A DNA stretch of 64,000 bases from Rhizophagus clarus (GCA_015698045.1 BLAL01000261.1:930001-994000), one strand, 5' to 3'. Positions 9,817 to 21,709 are shown, numbered from the stretch's first letter. A program made the numbers and translations. The notes: generated by a model not told the origin, from the sequence alone.

Positions 9817-10962
9817 CTATTTTGTATCATTATAAATACATACTAGATTTGGAACGTCTTCTTGTAATCTGTCAGCTGACTCCCATGTAGATTCGTCTTC
9901 AGGATAGCGCTCCCATTTGACTAAGTATTGGAGTTGACCCTTTCTAGTGCGGTGCTTGAGAATTTTCTCAGGTACATATCTTTCTGGCTGTCCCCTTATG
10001 ACCAAATCAGGTGAAGGCTTTTCGTTGATAGGAATGACTTGCAGTTCTTTTCTAGTATATGCACATCTAGATACTCCTAACCTACCATGTGGTCCATCAA
10101 GTAAATATGTAGGTGGTTGTTCAGAAGAAAGGATAAGCTTTTTAATTATACGAACTTTTGGGTTCCATTTAATGTCTCCTATTCTGAACTTACCATGTAT
10201 TTTTTTTCCAAGTACTGATATAGGTTCAAGAAGTTTAGTTTGAACTTGTGTCCCCTCTAATAGTAATTCTGTATTTTTATCTATGTTAGGTGGACCTTCT
10301 GGGATTTTAGGTGGATCTCTTTGCCACTGTTCATCTACTAATCTTACTATATCATGGAAATCTTCAGACCATTCTACTGATGTTTCACCAGTTTTTAGTT
10401 CCTGTGCTGTCATCCTTTTAAGAAGTGGTTCTTGTATAGCCTGAATTGCCCTTTCTGCATATGACTGCTGTTTATGACGTTCAGGTTCGCCAAATCTCAT
10501 CATAACTCCAATGCTATTAAGGAAAAAATCACGTATTTGTGAGTTAGTAAACTCTGAACCAGAATCCGTTTCTAGTCTATGAGTAGGAGGTTGGATACGA
10601 CCACATCCATATATTTTAATAAATGCTTTTATTACACTATTAGTAAACTTATTTTTAATAGGCTCAGCATCTACTCGTCTTCTAGATATTTTCACAACTA
10701 CGAGAAAATAATGGTATCCTTTAGGATCTATAGGCATTTCTGCTAAATCAGACTGCTGAGTAGCATTTTCTTTCCAAACGATTACTTTTGGATGTTCAGA
10801 TCTTTTTTCTTTAAGAGGTTTTCGATAGATGTTATAATGCTCTTGATCTTTAAGAAGACGTGCTGGTACTCCTGATAGGTTATAAAATTTGTAATACCTC
10901 TCTAAAGGGGTCATATTGTTTAAAATTAAAGATTTACTTCTAGAATTCAAATTTGTAGTCAT
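9817..10962 (-). CDS. Maverick-type DDE integrase with chromodomain
   Basis: Retroviral-superfamily (rve) integrase that would insert the element into host DNA. Catalytic positions are visible: Asp in QSDLAEMP, Asp in LETDSGSEFTN and Glu in SYAERAIQAI. Next comes an SH3-like segment (PPTYLLDGPHGRLGV). The last 60 residues are a chromodomain (YVPEKILKHR, YLVKWERYPEDESTWES), which in other elements targets insertion to marked chromatin. All 381 codons are open, so this is the best preserved core gene of this element. The annotated Met overlaps the start codon of the divergent gene at 10961; the Met at residue 17 may be the real start. Confidence 0.9.
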   Translation of the reverse strand: MTTNLNSRSKSLILNNMTPLERYYKFYNLSGVPARLLKDQEHYNIYRKPLKEKRSEHPKVIVWKENATQQSDLAEMPIDPKGYHYFLVVVKISRRRVDAEPIKNKFTNSVIKAFIKIYGCGRIQPPTHRLETDSGSEFTNSQIRDFFLNSIGVMMRFGEPERHKQQSYAERAIQAIQEPLLKRMTAQELKTGETSVEWSEDFHDIVRLVDEQWQRDPPKIPEGPPNIDKNTELLLEGTQVQTKLLEPISVLGKKIHGKFRIGDIKWNPKVRIIKKLILSSEQPPTYLLDGPHGRLGVSRCAYTRKELQVIPINEKPSPDLVIRGQPERYVPEKILKHRTRKGQLQYLVKWERYPEDESTWESADRLQEDVPNLVCIYNDTK

Positions 10963-11176
10963 GACAGAGATATATTGTGTAAAGTGTAAAAAGAAGACAG
11001 AAACGTCTTCAGAAGTTCAAGATATGACTGATATAGGTCAATATCGAATTCATGGTGATTGTACTATCTGTGGAACACATAAGAATACCCTTACTGGTGA
11101 AAATTGGGAGGTTAAAACACATAGTAAAAGAGAAATTCTGGATGCTAAGAAAAAGAAAGAAGATGGCTATGAATAA
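10961..11176 (+). CDS. small zinc-ribbon protein (DUF5679-like)
   Basis: 71 codons. EIYCVKCKKKTE and DCTICGTHK provide two CxxC pairs about 30 residues apart, a zinc ribbon resembling small DUF5679 proteins found in large DNA viruses and phages. ATG at 10961 chosen because the motif starts immediately after; an upstream in-frame Met at 10916 would overlap the integrase. Divergent from the integrase. Confidence 0.6.
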   Translation: MTEIYCVKCKKKTETSSEVQDMTDIGQYRIHGDCTICGTHKNTLTGENWEVKTHSKREILDAKKKKEDGYE

Positions 11177-11273
11177 GAAGGCTAGGAAGCTTGGTTTTAA
11201 GATTTTAGATGCTAATGAGAATGTTCAGACTTATATTAAGACGTATTTAAGGGATGCAACGAAAGAGGGTTAA
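11163..11273 (+). CDS. small basic protein overlapping the zinc ribbon
   Basis: 36 codons starting MAMNKKARKLGFKILD, overlapping the end of the zinc-ribbon gene by 14 bases in another frame; ATG at 11169 is an alternative. Not recognised. It is the last coding sequence I can assign to the first element. Overlap and shortness make it tentative. Confidence 0.3.
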   Translation: MAMNKKARKLGFKILDANENVQTYIKTYLRDATKEG

Positions 11274-12310
11274 TTACGATTTTTTTTCAGGTATATTTGT
11301 ATGCTATTTGGGATATAAGTATTTGGTACGAGCAGGTGACAATATGGGCAACTGGTATGAGGGCTGATGCTATATATACCTAATATTTTGGTCCAAAGAG
11401 CAGGATGTTTTCATCGTGCCAAATTCTGACCACTTTTCGTACCTGGAAAATAGTGAAATTGGTGTTTTGAAAGCTTTAGAAATGTAAAATCGATACTTTT
11501 AGATCGGGCTCTTCGGTCTGAAAAATTTTTCCAAAAAGTTTTATATTATAAGCGCTATATATAGGTATATATGTATATGATGTCTGGAGTTGGATAATAT
11601 TTATGGAAATTGTCTTCGTACCATCGTACCAAACCATTATTGTGTATAATGTTGCCTTTATTTCATGATTTTGATGGTTATTTGATATGTTTTCTGGTAT
11701 GAGAACTGGTACGAAGTTAGTACGAGGAGTATATATAGGAGGTCGTACTAAAGGATATAGTATTTATCTATAGTATTGTTAGAAACGTGTCGTAAAGGCG
11801 CTGGAAGGCTAACTGGATAGGAGATCTGGTATAAGATCCAAATGGAGTTTGGATGTATACTGGAGCTTGACCCAGGCGACCAGAGGTGAGCCCTGACGAC
11901 GTTAACCTGCACATAAGGAACAACTTAAAAAACCAGACCGTTAGGCCTCTTCTCCTTTTAACACTTGGTTTTCATCTCCTTGTGTCTACATTTTTTTCTT
12001 TGCTTCTACTACATATATATTTTTATGACTTCGTCTATAACAAACATTGCATTCACTAATACATATTCAGGATTTACACTAGAAGACAATATGAGGTTTT
12101 TTACTTCTACGAGCAAAGTACCTAACGTAAAGTTCATAATCGGTAATTATTTGAATCATGTTCTCACGCAACACAGATGCAAGATTGATATGCCCGCCCT
12201 GTTCGTTTCCAAAAAGAGTTAGAAATAAATATCTTCGCCATTTACGCTAATTATTTATGGATAAATTAACAGCAATTACTGGAGATGCAACTTATGCTCT
12301 GTTCAAGGTA
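11274..12310. other. no clear gene; probable right flank of the first element
   Basis: AT-rich with several GTACGA/TCGTAC words and small non-conserved frames. A frame at about 12020-12222 (product starting MTSSITNIAF) has no recognisable feature. I could not find the left partner of a terminal repeat because the element begins before the window. Confidence 0.4.
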
Positions 12311-12797
12311 GTAACTTAGTTACGACAGGACTGGGAAATCTTATAATAAAGGTCACCGTAGCACCCAGCACACTAGTAAAGTTGATTAAATTTTTGATAT
12401 ATTCAATTTTTAATGAAGCCAAAATGTGTGGACTAACAATATCTGCTTAAAGTTAAAGTTAAATTTGCCATTTATACACTCAATTTAAATTTTTATATAT
12501 TTTGTGTAATACAAAAGGATGGTTCGCATAATTAATAAATTTTTTTAAAAGTGGTTCGCATTATTATAAAAATTTTTTCAGAAAATTTAATGATCTCGGT
12601 TAATATTAATTTTACAAGAATAATTTATGGTTCATTATATTCTTCAGACATTCCTGTGTAGGATTGTTAGACTTTTAAGTCAATTACTTATGCAAAATAT
12701 TTTTAATTTGGGTAAACTCACCAATTTACTATTGTCTGGTGACCTCTATTATTAGTTTTCCTAGTCCTGTTATGACGTATAACTTAACTAGTTACAT
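12311..12797. mobile_element. TIR element without coding capacity
   Basis: Inverted arms near 12311-12360 and 12745-12797 share ACAGGACT-GGAAA and AATA-AGGTCACC, about 45 bp with mismatches. The interior is AT-rich and non-coding. The outer ends and target duplication are unclear. Confidence 0.5.
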
Positions 12798-15495
12798 CAC
12801 AGTCACGTCAATTAAGTTCGTAACTCTAGTGATTATGAACTCTTGAACTCAAATAAGGACAGTGTTTATTATCCAAACCTCTATTAAGTTCAGTTACAAA
12901 CAAAAAACAATTTATCTAGTCTTTTACCACCAATGTGACTGCAAAGACAAAGATGACTTTAACTACTGGTTACTGGCATTTCATGCATTCTCGTTATATA
13001 ACTTACACCAACTTACACTTCTTACAATTTAGAAAGTAACCTTCCCTATGAAAGACCCTAAGTTTTACAAACATTAAATGGATAATATTTGTAAGGAAGA
13101 GATCAACAAACATGTGCATAGCTCGCAATTGGGTATAAGCCATGACGTTACTATACGCATATACATATTTCAAGTTCTATAAGAATCTTACTTTTGATAT
13201 TCATCGCTCGTATAAACAGCTTACGATATGGAATATAGTCACTCAACATGTCTACAATTGTGGAAATAACGATACAAAGGTTATGTATACATTTATTATA
13301 CTCACGTCTGCCGACTCTAAAGATATTGTCATTAAGACTGTTCCATCTTTCATAAAAACGTTTCTGATATATTCATAATCATCAAAACATACAACCTAAG
13401 ATTTGATTCATCACCGAATGCTTTCAAGCCTATCATCTAATACATCACATTCTGATAACGTTATCAGTAAAGATAAAGATGTGAAATACAAATTTTCATC
13501 GTCCAATCTTTTCTTGATCCTAGAAGAGGAGGAAACCTATATTACTGTATACTTTACTGAAACATGTGAAATTGAAACTAGGTAGTAGCCATATAGTCAC
13601 AATTTATCATAGTAGGCATATGGCTACTTTATGTTTTTTTCAGCGTGGCAATATGTATATAATGTAGAAAATACATAGAAGTAATATAGCAGTAACAAAG
13701 TAACTATATAGAAAATTCGCAACTACTTTAAAGTAAATGTCAAGTAAACATATAAATGGTACAAGGTAACTCTATAATTAAGTTGTAGTAAGTATATATA
13801 GTAATTTTAATCTGGTCGTACATCCTCTTCACACTCTTCACACCCACAATTTCAAATTTCGATTAATAAATATATCTCATCTTATAAGTATATTCTGTAA
13901 AATAATTAATATTAATTAATAATGTTATCTGATTGTAAAAATTAATTGAAAAATAAAAATGAACAAATTTACTCTCAATTCGTTTAAGAAACAAATAAAA
14001 AAGACTTTTGGAAGGATATCACAAAGTCCCGAGAAGAAATTATAAATAAAGCACTAGCGTAAATTGAAATTTGAAAGAAATAAAATTAAAAACAATTTGT
14101 TACCTGCATTAAAAAGCATTGAAAAATAATCATTTTTTAATTAATGATTATTTCAGGATAATGATAATTCTCGCACCTTGCCATCACATGAAATGGGCTT
14201 TTAAACTCTATTTATAACTGTTAATGGAATAATAGATATTTTAGAGAAATTCAAGAAATTAGAAAATGGTGAAATAGATAAATTTCAAAAAACAGTCAAA
14301 TATTTCTCAGCCAAAACAATGATAAGATCATACAAAAAAACGATGACAAATTTAAACAAGGGAATTTTGTATTATGACTGACAATCACATATTAAGGTAG
14401 TATGATAACAAGATGATAATTAAAGAAAGAAAAGAAAAGATCTCAGCACCAAATGTGAAGAAAAAGGATAGGTAATGAAAAACGTTTAACAAAATATTAA
14501 TAAAATGCTACGAAACAAAATATACAAAAATAGTTAAGTTTGGTTACTACAAAACAAAAATGGTTATTCATATTATGCTTCAGAAAAGGATGTAAAAAGA
14601 CTATAGGATTATTGATAGAAGAAGGTTGGGAGAAACATAGTGCATTAAATTGACAAAGAAATAAAATAGGAGTCCAATGACTGACTGAAAAAGAAGCACA
14701 AAGAAAATGAGGTTGCTCAAGAAGCTAAAACTGGGATCATCAAATAGCGTAATAACCACTCACAAATCTGTCTATAGTAACAATAGCTGCGGATGTATGC
14801 TATAGAGCACAATCATAGCAACACTACAAAAAAGAAAAAAATTTTTTTTCTAGATCAGATTATCTGATTGATTAGATTGGCAAGTCATATAACCATACCT
14901 TTATACCGGATAATTCATTATAGTATTCATGAATTTTTTATAACAAAGGTCAGATCAGCCCAGATACTCACTTTATTATATCGAGGTGTGATTGTAGTTC
15001 ATCGTCACTAAGGTTGATAGTACCATTTTTGCCCATACTGATTGGTATTTGTATTATTTCTTAAAAGAAACTGGTTCCATTTTTATAGTGGACTAAGACC
15101 TTTTCGTTGGATCAGGTTACTAGGATATCATATATGATGGTCTTCACTTGTCTGTTTTAACCATCTGATACTTGATTGTTGTTTATAATCATGTGATGAA
15201 CTGTGCTACGCTTTAGTTTTGTCTTCTTCTGTAAAACTTAGACACAGTAGAAGTAGTGAAAGCAATTAGTAGTGGAGAATCAATGATCATAGTGTCATTA
15301 TTTATCTTTATATTTGGTGTTTTTTGTAGAGCAAATATTTTCACATTGGGATCCAGTTCATCGGCTTTCTCTTGAAGTGATATTAGATTCAGATTTTGTG
15401 ATACATCTTTATCTTGCTTCTGAGAAATATTCCCTTGCTCACGTAACAGAAAGCTCTAAAGCTTTTTACGAACAAGAAAAAAATATACCATCTAA
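12798..15495. other. gene-poor AT-rich DNA with coding-like remnants
   Basis: Short open frames at 13142-13378 and 13403-13585 have no recognisable motif. Around 13960-14400 the plus strand has coding-like stretches separated by stops (for example GIIDILEKFKKLENGEIDKF near 14230), perhaps a dead gene. A palindrome (AGTAGCCATAT with its complement) lies at about 13584-13632. No RNA gene recognised. Confidence 0.35.
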
Positions 15496-16355
15496 AGTTT
15501 GGAACTGATTGCATTTTTGAAAACCAAATTTAAAACAGGTGCAACTTGGTTTGACCTTTTTTAAATCAGTTTTTACGAAACTGGTTGAACCCAATTTATG
15601 CACCCAGTTTATATCCATTTAATTATAAATTTATCATAATTGAATAAATAATAAAATAGTTAGCCAGAAGTAAAGTCATGTTCCTGGTTTTCTGGTTATA
15701 TTTAGTTATCAACTTATGTAATTATACAATGATTTACATGCGAACCAGATCTGGGTTAGGTTGCAGCCGCTAATTATTTAAAAGTAATAAGGAAAGAAAT
15801 GTGTAATATCTACTTTTTATGCAACAAAAACAAATCAGATTGAAAGATACTTATTAAAGAGGTGGTCAGTTGATAAGATTACTTTACTGGAGATATTCTT
15901 AAATATTTTCCTCTATCAAATTTAGTCTAATAGCTACATAACTTAGGTTTGTGCTTATTAAATACTAATAAAGTACCAGCACTCAAAACATTAATTTGGT
16001 TATTGTAACAAATAATTAAAAAATTCTTTTTTTTAAAATTCTTTCTTGTATTTATTTATATATGGTATTTTACTAAAAAAAAATAATTTAATATGTTTAT
16101 TATTTTCTTCCATTAATTAAATATACAGTATATATTGTAAATTTGAAAATTTGCTAACCTAGTTTTTAAATTTGTATAAAAATGATCAAATACATTAAGT
16201 AATAAATTTTCATTAATATCAAAATGGTTTGAGCACCCGGTTGCACTCGTTTTAAATGCAAACCAGTTTTTGTAATATAAATTCAGATTAAACTGAATCA
16301 TAAAAAAATGGGTGAAACTGGATTTGAAACCAGATGGTACATCCAGTTCCAAACT
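15496..16355. mobile_element. 860-bp non-autonomous TIR element
   Basis: Starts AGTTTGGAACTG and ends CAGTTCCAAACT, with further imperfect inverted similarity inward (AAACTGG, TGCAACYNGGT). Flanked by CTAA at 15492-15495 and 16356-16359, a 4-bp target duplication. The interior codes for nothing recognisable. Confidence 0.7.
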
Positions 16356-17640
16356 CTAATACCATCAACCAAGACAGTTGGTATATTAAACTATTTGGCA
16401 ATTACACCTTATTCAAAGTAACAAGTGAGGGGTTAGCTAGCAATAAGTATTTGTGTTTTTCCTTGAAATACCTTCCATTTTGCTTGATCATGGAAATAAT
16501 TTTTTTACTCTTGTAAGTAATTCTGCTCAGTGATTAGCATCAAGTAATATAATATCAAATTATGATATCTTCAAGTAACTCTTTAATGGTGGTGAAAGAC
16601 TTGGATTATTTTATTTTATTCTTACCCATTTTCCTTAGTAATATTTTTACAATATATTTTTAGCTATTTTTAGCAAAATTTTTAGCTAGAAGAAAATTTA
16701 ATTTCAAAACTGTACAATATCAAATATGCTAATAAGTCCCTCACACGTAATTGCACATGTAATCACATTTTTCTATTATTCACACTCCTGCCTTTATCAT
16801 AGACCATTATATCTTCTATGCCCAATTACATTTGTGCAAGAATGCATTATAAAAACCAATCTCTTTTTTTTTTTTACAGATAAACAGTTCCTCTTATTTC
16901 TTAATTAATACATAGTGTTTATCATTAAACAAATGAAAATTTAGTAAATCAAGATCTCATATAATAAACCTTATCATATTTTCTTCATATGAACTTTGGT
17001 CCTATATAATTTAAACTTTATTAATGCAATTTTTTAGTTATTTCTTCAGGTTATATTAACACAATGTAAGTTTTTTTCAATTAAAATATCAATATTATGT
17101 TGATTCTTAAAATTAGATGGAAGTTCTAAATACTTATATAGATAGTTTTAATACTATTGTAGTTGTAATTTGTCAATATGTTTATTTTATATATATTATC
17201 TGAAGCACAGCAGAGCGCTTATACTTTTATATAAGAGTAATGCAATGTCTGTTCTGTATTATAGCCTGATCAATAAATGAAATTTTGTATTATATATATG
17301 CAAAATTAACCATGTGTTATTAATATTACTTTTTTTTTGGTGTTGATAACGTACTATCATTTTATTAAGTTAAGAGAAGATTACAAAAATTAATAACTTC
17401 CAACTAAGTATAAGTACTCCCAATCATAGATCGGTCTGATCATCCACCAACTGAGACATTAACAATATTAAATAAATAAAAATTAAAAAATTATAACCTA
17501 ATCTAAACAAAAATAAACATTAAATAAACTAACTAAAAATAATAAAAATAAATATAATAAAAAATAAAAATAAACAAAATTAAAAACTACCCCAAATTAA
17601 AACCATTAAAAATCATAACTATGCAATACTACTTCAATTA
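16356..17640. other. AT-rich DNA without recognised features
   Basis: Only short frames, homopolymer runs and A/T-rich simple sequence. A T-run at 17329 could be the poly(A) tail of the minus-strand LINE to its right, but I cannot anchor that. Confidence 0.35.
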
Positions 17641-20600
17641 TCAACTAATTAAATGAACTATGCCTAAATTTCAATCCCTAATATAAAGAAATCCCAATGA
17701 ACTACTACGATGTTAAAGTTTGTTATAAGAACAATCGAATTTGTGGTAGAGGCCACATACTTGGAATCCAGAGATCTGATTTAAAAGTTTTGATATAGCC
17801 CATGATCAAGTCCCATGTTAACAGAATTGTGGCCACTTTTCATTCAGCAATATGATTGGAAGAGATAGGCAGCAGGACAGAAATAGGTACATGGGGATCA
17901 TCATATATTTCACATTCATCAGGTACTAGTTCGTAAGAGAGGTTAGAGGCGAGCCTGTATAATGTTGTAAGATGTGTTCGAGTGTGTTGCTGGGCTGAAA
18001 GGCGCCTGTATTCTTCAGAGCTTGTGCGATTGCAACACAGAACAGATGGTCGTTTGGCATGTGATGTAATATTGTGTTTGCATTCCCATTCCACAGTGAG
18101 AGAGTAGCGTAGTTTTCAGATAATGTTCTTAAAGGCTATGGCAAATCGCAAGAGAAGATTTGCTAAAATCGTCTGCTCCATGGAAGTTGAAATCGCAAGC
18201 TTAAGCTGTAGGGATTGCACCTATTTCTGATTCGCCCTGATAAGCATTGCCATTCACAAGAAATAACAGAATTCAATTGAACTTAGTGACAGGTCTAGAA
18301 TCTTGTGGATGCATTCCCTGATAATCTGATTGTATCGCTTATTCTCTCATAAATAATAATTAATGATAATGCATAAATCATTTGAAAGAATATTATGTAT
18401 CTCAGCCCATTTGTTCATGTACTGTCAGCATTCAGTTAGGTGCGACTACATCTCCTGTGATTCATTACAAGCATTGTACATGAAAGAATTATATAGATCA
18501 GATTTGCGTCAAGTGAGAATATCTTCTAAAGGGAGAGCTTTGTGCGCCAATTTGATTAGAAAACAAATAAAATTGTTAATTTTCACAGATCTACATCAGA
18601 AACTGGTACATTGGCTGAAGAGTAACCAAGTGATATGCCAGTCACAGTTCAAGTTGTTCAAGTGGCACCCTTCTTTATTGTTCTCAAGAAGCAACCATTC
18701 TGTAGCTTCATAGGTCTTAAAAATTCTGACAGTCACAGTTCAAGTTGTTCAAGTAGCACCCTTCTTTATTGTTCTTAAGGAGCGACCATTCTGTGGCTTC
18801 ATAGGTCTTAAAAATTCTGACAATAAAACGTCTTAAATCTGCTTCAATTGGGATATCTTTAAAAAGGGGAAAAAATCTAATATCATGGTTAATATAATCT
18901 ATCTTATTATCAAACAAATTCTCACTATTGATCCCTTTATTCGCTAATCTATCTGCTATTTCGTTCCCAACAATTCCATCATAACCTTTAACTTTAATTA
19001 ATTCCAACTTTAAACACTTTTCCTTACAAATCATCTTAATTTTTATGACTAGTAATGAATTTGGTGTCTTCAATCTATGTCTCATCTATTCTTGGTTCCA
19101 ATTATTGATTGCTAATATTGCACATTGGCTGTCCATGTAAATTGCAACAGTTATGCCTTCTGACACAGTGAGTAGAGCCAGAAATATAGCCACCAGTTCT
19201 GCTTTGGTGGATAAAAGCCAATACGCTAGTCTTGAGAACACTGTAATTTCAGTATTGTCACGCAAGGTTATGTAAACCCTTGCTCCCATGTCACTCATGA
19301 CGCTATCTTCAACATAATGCGACATAGAATTATTAAGATGTCGTATTTGTAGAAAGCCATCTATATAGTAATTCAGTGTTTCGTCCTTCTCCATGTGTTC
19401 TTGAAGTAATTCATTAAAATTGATTAAGGACTGTTTTAATTGCATATTAGAAATCCATCACAATATCCATAAACTGTCATTACTACCAAAGATTCTAAGT
19501 GCAGTGGACTTAGAAGGTGATGTGAAGCTAATGTTAATGTTGTCTGATAATATGCTTATATCGTGATACGCCGCAATGCTAGTGATGTCTCTGGTCATAA
19601 AAGTAGTATGCAAGTCAATGTCTACTATACAGATTTTCTCCCATTCTTTGTATATAAGCTGTCCTTCTTCAGAGCTCTTGGCGATAGGGAGGAGGCATAA
19701 TCGATGTCTTGGTATATAACGTCCAATGCATAATGTTTTATCCTGAAACTTAACAATGCACATATCATTATGAATAGAAGACTAAGTAACCTGTGCTGGG
19801 ATGACTAAACAGCAGCATTCAGTTTGGCAGTTATTTCTTTTCACCATAATTTGAGTTTTTTTGACTTTCCCAATAATGAGATTTACGTTCGTCGCTATTG
19901 AGAAGCCTATGATAAGAGATTTTTTAAATTGGCCATCTGATTAGTAAATTCTATAGCATCTGTTATATTGGAAACCTAGTATTGAGTGGTGCATCTGTCA
20001 TTAATCATCATCCAAGTATAAAATGTAAAAGAGTGTTATATCATCGAGCAACTCGCTCTTTGAGTGACTATCCCGCTAGTAAATGGTACAGGTTTCAGCT
20101 AATAAGTGAATTAGAAGGAAGCAGCAACTGATCAATCCAGAAAATTGGGAATTGCGAAGATTGTTTGACAGCGAAGAAATGATAGATTTTCCTAAGTTTA
20201 GCAAAAACTTCAATTAAAGGAGTGTCATCATAAGGCAAGGACCATTCTTGTTCATTAAATTTATCTTGTATGAAGGAGATATTCAATTGTCATCTGATCG
20301 TGAGAGCATGGAGGCTTAAATTCGATTTAATAATAGATTTGAGTAGTAGAAAAATATCTAATCTGTATGTGAAAATATTTGATGGGATTGCAGCGTAAAA
20401 TTGTGCCATGCGCAGCCTCAGCAACGTGGATGTGCCCGTCAAGAATTTTCCATTGATAATTTTGGCTAGAAAGGCAGTCTGGTTAGTACACAGAATATCC
20501 CAAGGGTTGTTCAGTCCTACAATATTATGGTGAAACAGAGCTGCAGTAGGGAAACAGCTGGCCAAACCTAATTTTTGTTTGACTAATTTAAGAACTGGTG

Positions 20601-20960
20601 GAAAGATTGAGTTCCATTTATTTTTTGAAAAGGTTGATAGTTGTCCGACATAAGCTAGTTTAGGAATGAGGATATAGACCAATATGGGGTTCTGGAACAA
20701 ATTACCATATAGCTATAAAAGGAGTAAGCCCCTTCCTGCTTAATTCCTGATATAGAAATTTATGTAATCTTTTTTGAGATCTAAATTTGATTGCAACCTC
20801 AGGAAATATAATGAAAACCAATATAGAATTCAGGTTTAAAATTGAGCTGGGCTCAAATCCTGTTAACATATCCACCTTGCCCAAATTTTTTGTTTACAAG
20901 CTAAAGAAGAACACTATCATTGTTAATAAGCTGGCCAAATTTTAATTCCAATAATATAAT
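17640..20960 (-). pseudogene. decayed LINE retrotransposon, 3' half with RNase H
   Basis: Minus-strand remnant of a non-LTR element. At 18840-19445 an RNase H domain keeps its acidic residues: Asp in YYIDGF, Glu in STKAELVA, Asp in YMDSQ and Asp in GNEIADRLANKG, with a TAG between the halves at 19086. Left of it, 18100-18720 encodes a C-terminal zinc-binding tail (KALPLEDIL, then Cys and HL-EC residues). Right of it, 20290-20700 encodes a segment typical of the region after the reverse transcriptase in fungal LINEs (RLRMAQFYAA). No reverse transcriptase catalytic motif remains in the window. Many stops; not functional. Confidence 0.7.
18641..18822 (-). repeat. 91-bp tandem duplication inside the LINE
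   Basis: Two adjacent copies of a 91-bp unit beginning GTCACAGTTCAAGTTGTTCA (18641 and 18732), differing at only a few sites, several of them C/T or A/G. The duplication repeats the segment coding for the end of the RNase H region. Confidence 0.8.
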
Positions 20961-21127
20961 GAAAAAAGTATGCTATATTGCTTGGGTTTAAAAAAAGGCC
21001 AAGAACACCAAGGACTGAAGTGTCCAAGCGTGCTCGCAGGCTGTAAATGCAAGCCCATTTTGCATATCAAATTTTATGTTATCCTAGAATTAATTCTAAA
21101 GCTGATTTATTAATGTAATCAAATAAA

Positions 21128-21162
21128 GGCTAAGTCTCACCTCAAAGAGGTGAGATTTAGCC
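21128..21162. other. perfect 16-bp hairpin, conserved by covariation
   Basis: GGCTAAGTCTCACCTC, loop AAA, then the complementary arm with one G-T pair. The homologous hairpin at 41239-41273 has a C-G to A-T change compensated on both arms. This suggests the structure matters, either in RNA or as a terminal hairpin of the element. Confidence 0.65.
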
Positions 21163-21287
21163 GGTACAGTTACCAAATTTTTATTTTAAAAAGTATTGAG
21201 TCAATTCTAGCATATCATTATTTTTTTGTTATACAGGAAATCATTTTTAAAACATTTCATTTACATAAATATATGGTCATTAAGTTT

Positions 21288-21385
21288 CACCTCAAAGTCT
21301 CACCTTAAAGTCTCACCTTTAAGTCTCACCTTTAAGTCTAATCTTTAGGCGAAAAAAATAAGTCTCACCTCAAAGTATAATCTTT
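21288..21385. repeat. clustered AAGTCTCACC motifs
   Basis: About six copies of AAGTCTCACCT or close variants in about 100 bp, related to the arm of the hairpin at 21128. The copy at 41490-41560 has a similar but rearranged cluster. A binding site for an element-encoded protein is possible. Confidence 0.55.
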
Positions 21386-21417
21386 TCATTATATTGATCA
21401 TGTATCTGAGCCTTATC

Positions 21418-21645
21418 CTAAAAAATATTTACATGATGAATCTGATAATGGCTTTTATTACAATAGCTACATAGGTCATTATCAATCCCTAGAGGTTTAT
21501 CTATCTTAGTAGGTTTGCCACATGCTCTGTATGGTAGACGCATCTTAGCTTTGCAATGTAAATGGCATCCTTCAGGTTTATCACTACCATTACCACAAAT
21601 TTCACCAGTATTTTTAAGATGATAACAAATAAATTTTGCTTTCAT
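21418..21645 (-). CDS. small Cys/His-rich protein
   Basis: 75 codons with three Cys/His clusters: FICYHLKNTGEICG, GCHLHCKAKMRLPYRACG and LCSYCNKSHYQIHH, suggesting two or three zinc sites. Family not recognised. A remnant of the same gene occurs at 43955-44035, cut by the 41659-43950 insertion. It is divergent from the gene at 21710. Confidence 0.55.
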   Translation of the reverse strand: MKAKFICYHLKNTGEICGNGSDKPEGCHLHCKAKMRLPYRACGKPTKIDKPLGIDNDLCSYCNKSHYQIHHVNIF

Positions 21646-21709
21646 TTCTTCTAGATGAATAAATGAAAAAATCTTTACACAATATAGTAAAACATATACT
21701 AATTATACA

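Larger units (their letters stand above)
20690..21660. repeat. block duplicated at 40.79-41.65 and 43.95-44.03 kb
   Basis: Aligns in the same orientation with 40790-41658 and, after the 41659-43950 insertion, with 43951-44035. It spans the LINE edge, the 35-base hairpin at 21128, the TCTCACC repeats and part of the zinc-binding gene at 21418. Several point differences and small indels indicate an old duplication. In both places it lies just left of a Maverick-like segment, so it may be an element end. Confidence 0.65.

Noticed and set aside
12020..13585. Small proteins of 60-85 codons
   Set aside because: No motifs, no homologous copy in the window and composition like surrounding AT-rich DNA.
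18363..18713. Plus-strand gene of 116 codons
   Set aside because: It is the antisense of the LINE C-terminal region and overlaps its 91-bp duplication.
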